Of a stretch of DNA of 56,936 bases, positions 37,761-46,400 are shown one piece after another. A program made the translations under genes and the position numbers. Location: assembly GCA_003222675.1 (NCBI GenBank), contig QHWT01000054.1:1-56936 (forward strand), given 5' to 3'. Under the pieces are notes generated by a model. It was not told the DNA's origin. It did not search any database and saw nothing but the letters and a program-made list of their open reading frames with translations. Every line of letters begins with the position of its first letter. Positions within the stretch are counted from its first letter, which is position 1. The DNA comes from Acidobacteriota bacterium. GTDB taxonomy: Bacteria > Acidobacteriota > Vicinamibacteria > Vicinamibacterales > 2-12-FULL-66-21.

Positions 37761-37799
37761 TGTCGATAATCGAGGTATGGTTGTCGATAGTCGAGGCAT
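37761..37799 (+). promoter_or_regulatory. Candidate PadR operator, two direct repeats
   Basis: TGTCGATAATCGAGGTAT (37761) and TGTCGATAGTCGAGGCAT (37782) are 18-bp repeats matching at 16 positions, spaced 21 bp start to start, i.e. two helical turns, so both would face the same side of DNA. Each contains a near-palindrome TCGATnnTCGA. They lie 125-163 bp upstream of the padR start. The core TGTCGATA recurs in the repeat before the second padR at 56734. Confidence 0.6.
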
Positions 37800-37923
37800 A
37801 ACGCCTGCGGCCCGACTGAACCGCCGAGGGAAGTGCAAGCGGACCCCAACGCGCAGCGTTGGGGCTGACGCGCACCGGCGAGGTCGAGCGCGTGGGGCTG
37901 GGGCCCGGCGCGCATTGAGATAT

Positions 37924-38253
37924 ATGCCGAAGCCGTCAGACCTGCTGCAGGGAACCCTCGATCTGCTGATCCTCAGAGTCCTCGCGCGCGAAGCCGCGCA
38001 TGGCTGGGCTATTTCCAAACGCATTCAGCTCCTGTCCGGAGACGTCCTGTCGGTCGGCCAGGGCTCGCTGTATCCCGCGCTATACCGATTGGAACATCAG
38101 GGATGGATCACAGCGGAATGGAAGGATTCCGATCTCGGACGTTCGGCGAAGGTGTATTCGCTGACGCGCGAGGGACGCAAACAACTCGATCGAGAGCTCA
38201 AGATCTGGCAGCGACTTTCGTCCGCTGTTCAATTGCTCATCGATAACGCATAG
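37924..38253 (+). CDS. PadR-family transcriptional regulator
   Basis: A 109-residue winged-helix protein. ATG 37924 begins MPKPSDLLQGTLDLLILRVL, the standard opening of short (PadR-s1 or Acidobacteria-type) regulators; longer in-frame extensions upstream are rejected because they cross the operator repeats. The recognition helix region LSVGQGSLYPALYRLEHQGW and the wing SDLGRSAKVYSLTREG are present, and a short C-terminal dimerisation helix completes it. The ADOP permease gene starts 10 bp after its stop. PadR proteins usually repress a linked transporter gene and release DNA on binding small lipophilic ligands; autoregulation through the upstream repeats is an inference. Confidence 0.92.
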   Translation: MPKPSDLLQGTLDLLILRVLAREAAHGWAISKRIQLLSGDVLSVGQGSLYPALYRLEHQGWITAEWKDSDLGRSAKVYSLTREGRKQLDRELKIWQRLSSAVQLLIDNA

Positions 38254-38263
38254 GAGGCTCTCC

Positions 38264-40850
38264 GTGCGCCTCGCCAGGATCGCCATCCATCGACTGCGCT
38301 CGCTGCTCCGATCGTCTCGCGAAGAAACGGAGATGCAGCAGGAGCTCTCTCAACACATCGAGCAACTCACCAGCGAGTACATCGCGACCGGCATGAGCGA
38401 GGCTGACGCGCGATCCGCGGCCCGACGGGAATTCGGCTCAGTCGAAGTGATCAAGGAGCAGTGCCGGGACATGCGACGCGTCACCATGGTGCAGGACGTG
38501 GCGAAGGACCTGGCGTATGCGGGCCGGCTCTTCACGAAATCCCCGGGCTTCACGCTGACGGCCGTGCTATCGCTTGCGCTTGGCATCGGCGCGAACACGG
38601 CAATCTTCACCCTCGTCAACGCAGTGCTGCTGCGAATGCTGCCCGTGCGCGAACCAGCCGAACTCGTGGAAGTCAGCCGCGAAGGCGGACTTGCGATCAG
38701 CTACGGGGTCTATGAAGCGATCCGCGATCGCAATGAGGTGTTCTCCGGTGTGCTCCTGACCTCCGCCGGACGCTGGGGTGTGAGTCTGTCTGCCGGCGCG
38801 GTCAACGCCGGGGATATTCACTTCTCGCCCGTATCGGGCAACTATTTCGCCGTGCTGGGTGTTTCGCCAGTACTCGGCCGATTGCTGACGGACGACGATC
38901 TGCCTGCGTCTAGCGCCGCGGTCATCAGCTATCAGCTCTGGCAGCGCGTCTTCGCCGGAAATCCCGGGGCGCTCGGCAGGACGCTGCGAATGGGGCGGCG
39001 GAACTACACGGTGATCGGTGTCGCACCCGCAGGCTTTACCGGTGTGGGCATGGGACAGACCATTGACATCTGGGTACCGATCACCTGGTTCGAACCGCGG
39101 TACTTGCGCGGCAACGAGGCGAGCATGTTCCGGACCCTCGCACGACGAAAGCCGGGCGTGACGCTGGAACACGTGCGCGCCGACATGACGCTCATCGCCC
39201 GGCAGCTCGACTCCGAGTGGCGGCTCGAGCGGCCCATGCGCCTGGCGGTGGCCAACGGCAGCGGCGGTCTGACGCGGTTACGGCGGCAGTTCGCGCGCCC
39301 GCTCTGGATCGTCATGACGGTGGTTGCGCTGTTGCTGCTCATCGCGACGGTGAACGTGGCGAACCTGCTGCTCGCGCGGGCCGGCGCGCGACGCCGTGAA
39401 ATGGCGGTCCGCCTGTCGCTCGGCGCGAGCCGCTGGCGGCTCATTCGGCAATTGCTCACCGAGAGTGCGCTCCTTGGCGGCGCGGGCGGCGCGCTGGGTC
39501 TCCTCCTCGCCCCGATCGCGGCCGCATCGCTCGTCCGGTTCCTGTCCTCGGCGATGGGGACGATGAATCTCTCGCTGAATTTCGACGGCCGAATCCTGGC
39601 CTTCACGCTCACGACGTCGCTGATTGTTGTCGTCTTGTTCGGTCTGGCTCCCGCGCTCGCGGCGACCCGACTGGATCTGACGGGGATGTTCAAAGGGAGT
39701 GCCGCTGCAGGATCCGGTGACCGCCGTGCGCGCCCGGGGAAATGGCTGGTCGTGGCTCAAGTGGCGATCTCCTGTGTCCTCCTTGCGGGGGCCATTCTCT
39801 TTGCGCGAAGTCTTCGCACGCTCACGCATCTCGACGCCGGCTTCAGACCCGAGAACGTGCTTCTCCTGGCCGTGGGCCTAGAACCCGGAAAGCCGCGAAC
39901 CGACGTAGAAGCCGTACGTATCTACGACCGCGTCGTCGAACGGTTGATGCACGCTCCCGGCGTCCAGTCGGCAGCATTCTCCAGCGAATCATTGTTCAGC
40001 GGGAGTAGCTGGACGGAGCCCGTCACCGCGCCGACATTCGTTCCGCAGCCCGGTCAGGAGCGCGACGCGGTGTTGCTCGTCATATCTCCGCAATTCTTCG
40101 AGACCATGCGGACGGGCCTTCTCCGTGGACGGCGGTTCGATGCGCGGGACGATCAACGCGCGGCGAAGGTGGCGATCGTGAACGAGGCGTCAGCTCGCTA
40201 CTATTTTGGTGACACCGACGCTCTGGATCAGACCTTTCAGCTTGGTTATCCAGCCGGACCGCCGACACGAGTCGTAGGCGTGGTGCAGGATGCGAAGTAC
40301 AAGAGCCTGAAAGACCCGGCGCCACGGATCGTTTATCTCCCTGCATTGCAAGTTCCTGGACCCGTCGGCAACCCCAGTCTTGCGATTCGTACCACAGGCG
40401 ATCCGCAAAGGATGGCGGATCTTCTCTGGACGGAGGCGCACAACGAAGTCGCGGACCTTCGGTGGCGCGGCGCGGGCACCCAGGCGCAGCTGGTCGACGG
40501 CACCATCGCCCAGGACCGCATGCTGGCGCAGCTCTCGGGAGCATTTGGCCTCACCGCAAACCTCCGAAATCGGAGTACGGCTTGCGCTCGGCGCACAGCG
40601 GACCGACGTCATTCGCCTGATCGTCGGTCGCTCCATGACCCTCGTCACAATCGGCGTGCTCATCGGTCTCGGAGGGGCCGCAGCGCTCGCGCGCCTGGTG
40701 GAAAGTCTGCTGTTCGGTGTCCGGAGCGCTGACGCCGTAACGCTCGTCGCAACACCCGCACTGCTACTCGCCGTTGGAACCGCAGCCGCATACTGGCCTG
40801 CCCGTCGCGCAGCGCGGCTGAATCCGATTGCGACACTCCGCGCGGAGTAA
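38264..40850 (+). pseudogene. PadR-linked ADOP permease, broken near its C-terminus
   Basis: Starting at GTG 38264, this has the ~75-residue N-terminal prefix of PadR-linked permeases (RSSREETEMQQELSQHIEQL, AARREFGSVEVIKEQC), TM1 with ALGIGANTAIFTLVNAVLL, a periplasmic domain, central TMs with ATVNVANLLLARAGARRREM, and a second periplasmic domain up to RMLAQLSGAFGLTA at ~40558. The expected next TM helix is missing; sense resumes in another frame with TSEIGVRLALGAQRTDVI and continues to RLNPIATLRAE. Aligned with the intact permease at 49062, about 19 residues are lost, and the frame requires a deletion of 2 mod 3 (for example 56 nt). As written the protein would read ~60 unrelated residues past the break. 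Confidence 0.85.
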
Positions 40851-40931
40851 CCCAAAGCAGTCGTAGGTGTGACGCCATCTCCCGAATGCGGAGTACTGCG
40901 GCATTCAGCGCTTTGTGGTAAACACTTCCGC

Positions 40932-42366
40932 ATGCCGCAGCTCTGGATAAACGGCGAGTGGCAGGCCGGATCCTCCGACGGTTCCCGCCGCATTCAGAAT
41001 CCCGCAACGCTCGAGATCGTTGACGAGGTCGTGGAGGCCGGCGCGGGCGACGTACGGCGAGCATGTGCCACGGCCGCGGACCGACAGCGCCACTGGCGTA
41101 CGCTGCCGGCGCTCGAACGGCGCGGAGCTCTCGACGCTCCTGACGAAAGAAGGGGGAAAGCCGCGCATCGAAAATCTCGACGAGGTCGAGTGGTGCGCCG
41201 CATGCTTTCAGTACTACGCCGAAATCGCGCGCAACTCGCACGGCTCGTCGATCCCTCCGACCGCGGAGCACCAGATCAACTTCACGATCAAGGAACCGCT
41301 CGGGGTCGTGGCAGCGATCGTTCCGTTCAACTATCCGCTCCTGTTGCTCGTCTGGAAGATCGCGCCGGCGCTGGCCGCGGGGAATACCGTGGTCATCAAG
41401 CCGTCGGAGCTGACGCCGCTCGCGACGCTGCGTCTCGTCGCGCGCGCGATGGCGCATTTTCCGCCCGGCGTGGTGAACGTGGTCACGGGCGGCCCGGACG
41501 TCGGCGCCGCACTGGTCGACGATCGCGATGTCGCCTGTATCGCGTTTACGGGATCGACCGCCGTGGGATCGCGCATCGCGGTGCGCGCGGCCGAGCAGCT
41601 CAAACGCGTCAACCTCGAGCTGGGCGGCATCGATCCGCTGATCGTGTTCGATGACGCGGACCTGGACGTGGCGGTGCCGGGAGCCGCGTGGGCGCGATTT
41701 CTGAACAACGGGCAGGTGTGCACGTCGGCCAAGCGCATCCTGGTGACGGAGAAGATCGCCCGCGACTTCACCGATCGTCTCGTCGCGCACACGCGCACGT
41801 TGCGCGTCGGCGACGGCATGGATCCAGATACGGATCTCGGGCCGTTGATCTCGGAGCGGGCACGGATCCGCGTGGAAGCGCAGGTCGCGCGCGCCCTGGA
41901 GCAGGGCGCAACACTCCTCGAAGGCGGCCGGCGGCTCGACGTCGGCCGCGGCTGGTTCTATGCGCCCACAATTCTGACCGACGTCCAGCCGGCGCATATG
42001 GTTGTCTGCGAGGAGGTCTTCGGGCCGGTCGCATCGATTCAGGTGGTCAAGGACGCGGACGAAGCAATCGCGCGCGCCGCGCAGTGCGAGTACGCGCTGG
42101 GCGCGAACATCTATACTCAGAACCTGACCTGGGCGCTCAAGGCGATGCAGGACATCAAGGCGGGCACGTTCTGGATCAACGACCCGCTGACCGACAACGA
42201 CGCGGCGCCCTTCGGCGGCATGCGCAAGAGCGGCATGGGACGCGAGCTCGGCGAAGAGGGACTCGACGCGTTCCGCGAAACCAAGCACGTTCACCTGGAC
42301 TTCATCCCGGAGCGGAAGCCGTTCTGGTTCCCGTACCGGCGGCGACGCGGCGAGATTCCCGCGTGA
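40932..42366 (+). pseudogene. Aldehyde dehydrogenase, broken near its N-terminus
   Basis: The first frame, from ATG 40932, reads MPQLWINGEWQAGSSDGS, then ACATAADRQRHWRTLPALERRG and loses sense at ~41125. A second frame carries the rest: AELSTLLTKEGGKPRIENL, FNYPLLLLVWKIAPALAAGN, NLELGGIDP with the general-base Glu, NNGQVCTSAKRI with the catalytic Cys, and PFGGMRKSGMGREL. Compared with the intact paralogue at 44218, ~14 residues are absent (deletion of 2 mod 3, e.g. 41 or 44 nt). Apart from this gap the enzyme looks normal, except that GGID replaces the usual GGKN. Its stop overlaps the next gene as GTGA, so the two were a coupled unit. Confidence 0.85.
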
Positions 42367-43550
42367 CGTCACGCGCGTCCTGCATCGCCGTCATTGGCGG
42401 TGCCGGCGCAATGGGACGGATCATCGTTCGAGATCTCGCGGAGCTCGCGCCGTCAGACATTGAGATCGTCATCGGGGATCGTGACGTCCGGGCGGCGGAG
42501 CGGATCGCGCGCACCCTACCGCGGCGCGTGCGCGTTGTCGGGATCGACGCCACGAAACCCTCTTCGGCGGTGCGGGCGCTGCGGGGCACCGTGGTGCTCA
42601 TCAACGCCTGCCATCACTCGCTCAACCTCCGCGTGATGGATATAGCCCTGGCGATCCGGAGTCACTACTGCGATCTCGGCGGCTTGTTTCACATCACCCG
42701 GCAGCAGCTCCGTCGCGACGCGGAATTCAAACGCGCGGGATTACTGGCGCTGTGCGGCATCGGATCCGCACCCGGCATCGTCAACATCATGGCGCGTGCC
42801 GGAGCCGACCGGCTCGATCGCGTCGAAGAGATTCATATCGCCGTCGGGACAATCGACCGCACAGTGCGCCAAGGAGAATCGCCGCTCGCGACGTCCTACT
42901 CGATTGAGACGGTGCTCGACGAGGCGTCGCAGCCGGCCGCTATCTACGAGCACGGGAAGCTAGGGTTCGTCGAGCCGCTCAGCCGTGCGGTCCCGGTCCG
43001 TTTTCCGCCGCCCGTCGGCTTGCGGCATCCGGTCTGCACGATTCATTCAGAGCTCGCGACGCTTCCGCGAGCGTTCCGCGCGAAGGGCGTACGTGACGTC
43101 TCGTTTCGGATCGCGTTCCCCGGCGCGCTGACGGAGCGGCTTCGGCTGGTGAATGCGCTGGGCCTCGCGGGCCGTGAGCCTATCGTCGTGGACGGGCGGC
43201 GGATCGCGCCGCGAGACGTGCTGCGCGCGCTGGTCTCCACGCGCGCGATTTCATCGTCCGGCGGAGTGCCTGACGAATACGAAGTGCTGCGCGTCACGCT
43301 GCGCGGCCGGCGCGGGCGAACGCGCGTCGAAGACGTCCTCGACTGTCATGTGCCCGGGATGCCTGCGTGGGGGATCGGCGTCGACATCGATACGGGCGCC
43401 CCGCCGTCGATCGTCTCGCAGATGATCCTCGACGGGCGCATTCAGACGCGCGGTGTGGCCGCGCCCGAATCGGCCGTGCCGACGGATCCGTTTTTTCGTG
43501 CGCTCGCGGCGCGCGGTATGCGCGTCCTGCGACGCAGCCGTCGACTGTAA
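42363..43550 (+). CDS. Saccharopine-dehydrogenase-like oxidoreductase
   Basis: A 395-residue protein from GTG 42363, inside the aldehyde dehydrogenase stop (GTGA). The N-terminal Rossmann fold has AVIGGAGAMGRIIVRDLAEL for NAD(P). The motifs VVLINACHHSLNLRVMDIAL, HYCDLGGLFH and CGIGSAPGIVNIMA are those of the saccharopine dehydrogenase/reductase family. The C-terminal catalytic domain follows to ~380. Members act on saccharopine (lysine metabolism) or related amino-acid imines. Coupling with an aldehyde dehydrogenase, with a second one just downstream, fits lysine degradation through aminoadipate semialdehyde, but the specificity is inferred from context only. An in-frame open stretch upstream of 42363 overlaps the dehydrogenase and is ignored. 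Confidence 0.85.
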   Translation: MTSRASCIAVIGGAGAMGRIIVRDLAELAPSDIEIVIGDRDVRAAERIARTLPRRVRVVGIDATKPSSAVRALRGTVVLINACHHSLNLRVMDIALAIRSHYCDLGGLFHITRQQLRRDAEFKRAGLLALCGIGSAPGIVNIMARAGADRLDRVEEIHIAVGTIDRTVRQGESPLATSYSIETVLDEASQPAAIYEHGKLGFVEPLSRAVPVRFPPPVGLRHPVCTIHSELATLPRAFRAKGVRDVSFRIAFPGALTERLRLVNALGLAGREPIVVDGRRIAPRDVLRALVSTRAISSSGGVPDEYEVLRVTLRGRRGRTRVEDVLDCHVPGMPAWGIGVDIDTGAPPSIVSQMILDGRIQTRGVAAPESAVPTDPFFRALAARGMRVLRRSRRL

Positions 43551-43657
43551 GCCATGCGGGATATTAGGAAGCTCGAGACGCTGACCTGAGGTTCCTGGGA
43601 ACTCGAGCAGGCAGGTAGCGGTCACACAGGATCTACTGGTGAGTATGTCTCGAGTGG

Positions 43658-43960
43658 TTACTTCTTCTTCGTTCCGCCGCCACCCTGCGCCTTCTGCTTT
43701 GCCCACCGGGCCTTCTGCGCATCGGAAATGCGTTTCCGAGCCTCTGCGGACATCCTGCGCCGACGACGCCGGCCGGGTACAGCTCCCTTTCTGCGGCCGT
43801 CCGTCATTGGGTTGGCGAGCGACGTGCCGGCGCCTCGTCCTCTGTTCCGTAGTTCGGGAAAGCTCCGATAGATGGACGCTGCTTCGGCCGAGATCTCGAG
43901 TAGTCGCTGCTCCGCACCGATCACCGCGTAGCGACGAAGGTCCGCAGTCTGCTTGGCCAC
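43658..43960 (-). CDS. Small basic protein with Arg/Lys-rich tail
   Basis: A 100-residue protein from GTG 43960, preceded by GAGGAG. The N-terminal ~40 residues form a helix (VIGAEQRLLEISAEAASIYR). The C-terminal half is strongly basic: GRRRRRRMSAEARKRI and SDAQKARWAKQK, ending GTKKK. The MSxEARKxISxAQKxRWA pattern resembles short nucleic-acid-binding tails such as the NUMOD/AT-hook-like elements in homing endonucleases and histone-like proteins. DNA binding is plausible, not shown. It stands alone, between the saccharopine-dehydrogenase-like gene and the second aldehyde dehydrogenase, on the opposite strand. Confidence 0.75.
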   Translation of the reverse strand: MAKQTADLRRYAVIGAEQRLLEISAEAASIYRSFPELRNRGRGAGTSLANPMTDGRRKGAVPGRRRRRRMSAEARKRISDAQKARWAKQKAQGGGGTKKK

Positions 43961-44217
43961 GAATCAACTCCTCGGAAGTCAACTGACCTGTCACAGAACC
44001 GCACAACCATAGCGGTTTTGCGGGTAACTCGCAACCAATCGGGGCAACCTGACTAACTTGAGGGCGGCCCAACAATTGGTCAGCGCTCCTACTGCCAGGA
44101 CAGTCAGATTTAGTCCGCCTAAGTGATCGGAGTCCTCTCCGAACACGGGACCTCTCGCGTTATGAGACTACTCAACGCCGCGCGGCACGCAGCCGCCGGC
44201 TGTAAGATACGCGCATC

Positions 44218-45678
44218 ATGCAGCGCAAAGCGTGGATTGGCGGCCGTTGGGCGGACGCGAGCAGCGGCCAGACGCGCGAGATCATCAATCCTGTCGATGG
44301 ATCGGTCCTGGCGCGCGTGCCTGAAATGTCCGCGGATGATGTGAAGCAGGCGATAGCGGCCGCGCGGCGCGCCTTCGACGAGGGGCCATGGCCGAGACTG
44401 CCGGCGCGCGAGCGCGGCACCATGCTCTTCAAGATCGCGGAGGCGATTCGCGCGCGTGCGGCAGCGTTCGCCGAAGCGGACACGCGCAACATGGGCAAGC
44501 CGATCGTCGAGGCGGAGTTCGATGTGGCGGATGCCGCGCACTGCTTCGAGTACTACGGAGGTCTGGCGTCGAAGATTCACGGCGAGACGCTCGAGGTGCC
44601 GGACACGGCACTGTCGATGGTGATGCGCGAACCGGTCGGCCTCGTCGGCCAGATCATTCCATGGAACTATCCGCTGCTGATGGCGGCGTGGAAGCTCGCG
44701 CCCGCGCTCGCGGCGGGCTGCACGACGGTGCTGAAGCCGGCGGAGCAGACACCGCTCTCCGCACTGATGCTGGCGGAAATCCTCGAGTCACTCGATCTGC
44801 CCGATGGCGTCGTGAACATCGTCACCGGCGACGGACCCACCGCCGGCGGCGCGCTCGTGACGGATGCGCGCGTGGACAAGATCGCCTTCACGGGGGGCCT
44901 CGATACCGGACGCCTCGTGATCAAGGGAAGCGCCGATACGATCAAGCGCATGTCGATCGAGCTCGGTGGAAAAAATCCGAACGTGGTGTTCGCGGACGCG
45001 GACTTCGAGGCAGCGGTCGACGGCGCTCTGTTCGGCGCGTTTGCCAATCAGGGAGAGGTGTGTTCGGCCGGTTCACGCCTGCTCGTGGAGCGATCGATCT
45101 ATTCACGCATGCTCGATGCGCTTTCCGAGAAGTCGAAGCGCATCCAGCTGGGCGATCCGCTCGATCGGCAGACGAAGATGGGCCCGCTGGTCACGCGTGA
45201 ACATCAACAGAAGGTCCTGGAGTACATCGACATCGGCAGGCGCGAAGCACGCCTCGTCGTGGGCGGCGGCATTCCCCGCGACAGCGCCCTCGCGAAAGGC
45301 TTCTTCGTCGAACCGACGATCTTCGCGGACGTGGACAACCGCGCGCGCATCGCACAGGAAGAAATCTTCGGTCCCGTGCTCGCGGTGATTCCGTTCGACA
45401 GCGAGTCCGAGGCGGTACGGATCGCAAACGACACCCCGTACGGCCTGGCGGGTGCCGTCTGGACGCGCGACGTCTTCCGCGGCATTCGCGTACTGAAGCA
45501 GATCCGCGCGGGTATTCTCTGGCTGAACACGTATCATCCGACGTACAACGAAGCACCCTGGGGCGGATACAAACAGTCCGGTTTCGGCCGCGAGCTGGGC
45601 TCCTATGGCCTCGAGCAGTACCTCGAAACGAAACAGATCAACCTGAACCTGTCCGAAGCCCCCATCGGCTGGTACTGA
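44218..45678 (+). CDS. NAD(P)-dependent aldehyde dehydrogenase
   Basis: A 486-residue intact enzyme. Landmarks: the WNYP active-site Asn N150, KPAEQTPLSA for cofactor binding, FTGGLDTG in the Rossmann fold, E248 in ELGGKNPNVVF as the general base, and the nucleophile C282 in GEVCSAGSRL. The C-terminus has APWGGYKQSGFGRELG, characteristic of betaine/aminobutyraldehyde-type dehydrogenases. It oxidises an aldehyde to the acid in the cytoplasm. The substrate is unknown, though betaine aldehyde or aminoaldehydes are common in this subgroup. TGTAAGAT ~16 bp upstream of the ATG may be a -10 box, which would put the transcription start at or very near the start codon. It serves as a template showing what the neighbour at 40932 lacks. 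Confidence 0.92.
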   Translation: MQRKAWIGGRWADASSGQTREIINPVDGSVLARVPEMSADDVKQAIAAARRAFDEGPWPRLPARERGTMLFKIAEAIRARAAAFAEADTRNMGKPIVEAEFDVADAAHCFEYYGGLASKIHGETLEVPDTALSMVMREPVGLVGQIIPWNYPLLMAAWKLAPALAAGCTTVLKPAEQTPLSALMLAEILESLDLPDGVVNIVTGDGPTAGGALVTDARVDKIAFTGGLDTGRLVIKGSADTIKRMSIELGGKNPNVVFADADFEAAVDGALFGAFANQGEVCSAGSRLLVERSIYSRMLDALSEKSKRIQLGDPLDRQTKMGPLVTREHQQKVLEYIDIGRREARLVVGGGIPRDSALAKGFFVEPTIFADVDNRARIAQEEIFGPVLAVIPFDSESEAVRIANDTPYGLAGAVWTRDVFRGIRVLKQIRAGILWLNTYHPTYNEAPWGGYKQSGFGRELGSYGLEQYLETKQINLNLSEAPIGWY

Positions 45679-45693
45679 ACGGCTCAATCGAAA

Positions 45694-45755
45694 GCCGGGT
45701 CTGAAGACCCGGCCTACGAAGCCGCGTCGTTGTAGGGCGGACCTTCAGGTCCGCC
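45694..45755. repeat. REP-like double palindrome
   Basis: There are two perfect 8-bp hairpins: GCCGGGTC-TGAA-GACCCGGC at 45694-45713 and GGCGGACC-TTCA-GGTCCGCC at 45736-45755. Between them CCTAC and GTAGG also pair, so the whole unit is one larger imperfect palindrome with complementary tetraloops. It lies in an intergenic gap after the aldehyde dehydrogenase, as repetitive extragenic palindromes do. It could also attenuate read-through. Only one copy was noticed in this window. Confidence 0.65.
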
Positions 45756-45947
45756 GTCATGACCAATAAGCCCTGAGGCGTGAGCCGCTCTCCGGCATGG
45801 CCGGTGCAAACCCTTCCCGCAACACCAGAATTCGCAAGTTTGTGAAGACATCCGGGCGTGCGCGCTGTCACTTTTGTAAGTCGGTGTTCGATTTCGAATG
45901 CGGTCTGCGGATTGCGCAACGGTCTCTCGGGATTCCAGGAGGCTCGT

Positions 45948-46400
45948 ATGAACAGGCTTCGATGGTCGGCCGGCGTCGTCATAGCGGTACTTGCGGCGGC
46001 TGCTCCGGTTCTCGCGCAACAGCCGTCCGCGGCTGGACGCGTCAAAGTGGTGTCGGGCTCCGCATTCGTCGTGCGTCAGGACGCGACGATTCCCGCACAA
46101 CTCGGACAGGACGTGTTCGAGACGGACAGCCTGAAGACAGGCGCTGACGGACGAATCGGCATCACCTTGAAGGACGACACGCGCGTCTCGCTCGGTCCGG
46201 GCAGCGAACTGCGTCTCCAGCGATTCATATACGAGCCCGGGAGCGGCAGTCTCGGGATGGTGCTGCAGTTCGTTCGCGGCGCTGCCGCGTACGTCTCCGG
46301 ACGCATGGCGAAGCTCGCGCCGCAATCGATTCGCCTCGAAACACCGGCGGCGATCGTCGGCGTGCGGGGCACGAGCCTCGCGATTCGCGTCGATCACTGA
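45948..46400 (+). CDS. FecR-domain secreted protein
   Basis: A 150-residue protein. ATG 45948 follows AGGAGG; the open frame extends upstream without signals. A signal peptide ends at PVLAQ. The mature protein is a FecR-type beta domain: GRVKVVSGSAFVVR, DVFETDSLKTGADGRIGI, DDTRVSLGPGSELRLQ and RLETPAAIVGVRGTSLAI. Here the domain is free-standing and periplasmic, not fused to an anti-sigma factor. The stop overlaps the start of the OmpA-like gene (TGATG), and a CHASE2-HD-GYP gene follows; FecR next to CHASE2 signalling proteins is a known arrangement. It may act as a peptidoglycan- or polysaccharide-proximal input. Confidence 0.87.
   Translation: MNRLRWSAGVVIAVLAAAAPVLAQQPSAAGRVKVVSGSAFVVRQDATIPAQLGQDVFETDSLKTGADGRIGITLKDDTRVSLGPGSELRLQRFIYEPGSGSLGMVLQFVRGAAAYVSGRMAKLAPQSIRLETPAAIVGVRGTSLAIRVDH

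Noticed and set aside
41688-42362. 225-codon upstream extension of the saccharopine-dehydrogenase-like gene
   Set aside because: It overlaps well-conserved aldehyde dehydrogenase sequence in another frame; the GTG at 42363 gives the expected Rossmann-fold N-terminus.
45694-45755. CRISPR-like repeat
   Set aside because: Two hairpins only, with different sequences, no regular spacers and no cas genes.
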